Below are positions 63,144-64,000 of a DNA stretch of 64,000 nucleotides, piece after piece (position 1 is the stretch's first letter; each line of letters starts with the position of its first letter). The position numbers and the translations under genes are program-made. The notes beneath the pieces were generated by a model that was not told the origin of the DNA, made no database searches, and was given only the letters and a program-made list of their open reading frames with translations. Origin of the DNA: Drosophila miranda (Eukaryota > Arthropoda > Insecta > Diptera > Drosophilidae); assembly GCF_003369915.1 (NCBI RefSeq), contig NC_046677.1:13268001-13332000 (forward strand), read 5' to 3'.

Positions 63144-64000
63144 TTGCAGTCCGCTTGAGGTCCCTGACGACTCCAGCCAGCCAAGCAGCACCAATAAGAG
63201 ACCAAGCAACACTGAACTCGCACTCAGCACAGTCACCAGCCAAATAGTCAACAATAGCACCTACAAACTCGACTTTAAGCAGCGCCGCCACAAAAACGGC
63301 AACGGGAACGGGAACGGGGAGGCAGCCGGCGGATCGGGACCAAATCAGGGGGGCAGTGCCTCGGCGAACGGCAGCAAGCGACGGAAGTCAAGTTGTGCAT
63401 CCTGCGCAGGGGCTGGAGGAGGCGCCAGTGCCCCAGGAGAAAGCAGTCAGCGGCTGACGCCGGAGGAGGCTCTTGTTGCGGCAGCTCAATCGGCGGCAGC
63501 GTCGGCATCTGCGTGGCAGCAACAGCCGCAGAATAGTGTAACAAGTGCGGGCAGCACAAACAGCAGCTTTAGCAGCGGTGGCCGGGACGAGGACAGCAGC
63601 TACAGCGCCGTTGGAGGGGACAGCAGTAGCAGCAATAGCTGCAACTGCGACATCACCGGAGATAACAGCACGTTGCACGGCTTTGGGGTCGGGGACGTAA
63701 GCAGTTTCATTGGGGACGACGACTGCCAGGAGGACGACGACGACGACGATCCCAACAATCCGGATCTCAGCTCGCAGACTCTCCGAACAGCGGCGATTGT
63801 CGCGGCTGTTGCCGCAGCCAAGGAGGACCAGGACCAGTCCTTGGGCGGAGCCGGAGGAAACACCAACACTGACTGTGAGAGCTTTAGCGAGCGCCGCCAG
63901 GATGCAGATGACGGTGTGCGGATCGTGCGGGCTAGTGGCAACAATGATTCACTCGAGGATGTCGGCGAAGTGGATGACAATGCCGACGTGGTTGTAAGGA
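63144..64000 (+). CDS. Large coding exon, Gly/Ser/Asp-rich, running to the window end
   Basis: After the acceptor CCCACAG the frame continues in phase from exon 59652-60501 (TA+T, Tyr): [16 protein letters not shown]. It then reads a conserved-looking [15 protein letters not shown], a GN repeat, [13 protein letters not shown], a stretch with SRN-type low complexity, an acidic [18 protein letters not shown], an Ala-rich helix ([15 protein letters not shown]) and [17 protein letters not shown] donor-like GTT/GTAAGGA at 63994 may end the exon. I do not recognise the gene. Confidence 0.7.

Overview
The window looks like nuclear DNA from a Drosophila species, most likely of the obscura group. The evidence is short 54-73 nt GT-AG introns, a CGP-type sperm protein gene, glutamine-rich (opa-like) coding repeats, a Ty3/Gypsy element, and two full-length copies of a ~1.1 kb DINE-1/mini-me-type Helitron with a (GTCY)n tract. 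The species call is inference. Most of the sequence is non-coding (intergenic or intronic), with long AT-rich stretches where I see no genes.

Layout. 0-0.5 kb: probable last exons of an unrecognised gene. 0.5-6.7 kb: no convincing gene except one weak minus-strand Ser-rich frame. 6.8-22.8 kb: the main feature, four copies of a ~3.2 kb unit, one detached (6.8-10.3 kb) and three head-to-tail (13.2-22.8 kb). Each unit carries a truncated Helitron, an unrecognised ORF (73-aa frame), an intact intronless CDV3-like gene (+), and, converging on it, an intact two-exon Borealin/Australin-like gene (-). The ~0.9 kb right flank of the unit is also duplicated (10.3-11.1 and 22.8-23.8 kb). 24.1-24.5 kb: a small minus-strand gene for a Cys-Gly-Pro-rich protein of the Mst84D/Mst87F sperm-tail type. 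24.5-37.3 kb: nothing convincing. 37.3-41.8 kb: a young Ty3/Gypsy element with identical 110-bp LTRs and a 5-bp target duplication. 42.0 kb: tRNA-Arg(CCT), minus strand. 48.8-50.1 kb: a decayed-looking multi-pass membrane protein gene. 51.2-52.3 and 61.0-62.1 kb: two full-length Helitrons in inverted orientation. 54.5-64.0 kb: promoter, alternative first exons and two large exons of a long plus-strand gene that runs off the right end; I cannot name it.

How they may work together. Borealin/Australin proteins are chromosomal passenger complex subunits, and Australin is the male-meiotic form in Drosophila melanogaster. Recent amplification of a Borealin-like gene with a CDV3-like partner, beside a sperm-protein gene, is the pattern expected of testis genes under dosage or meiotic-conflict selection. 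That interpretation is inference; the amplification, the intact frames and the splice phase are read directly from the sequence.
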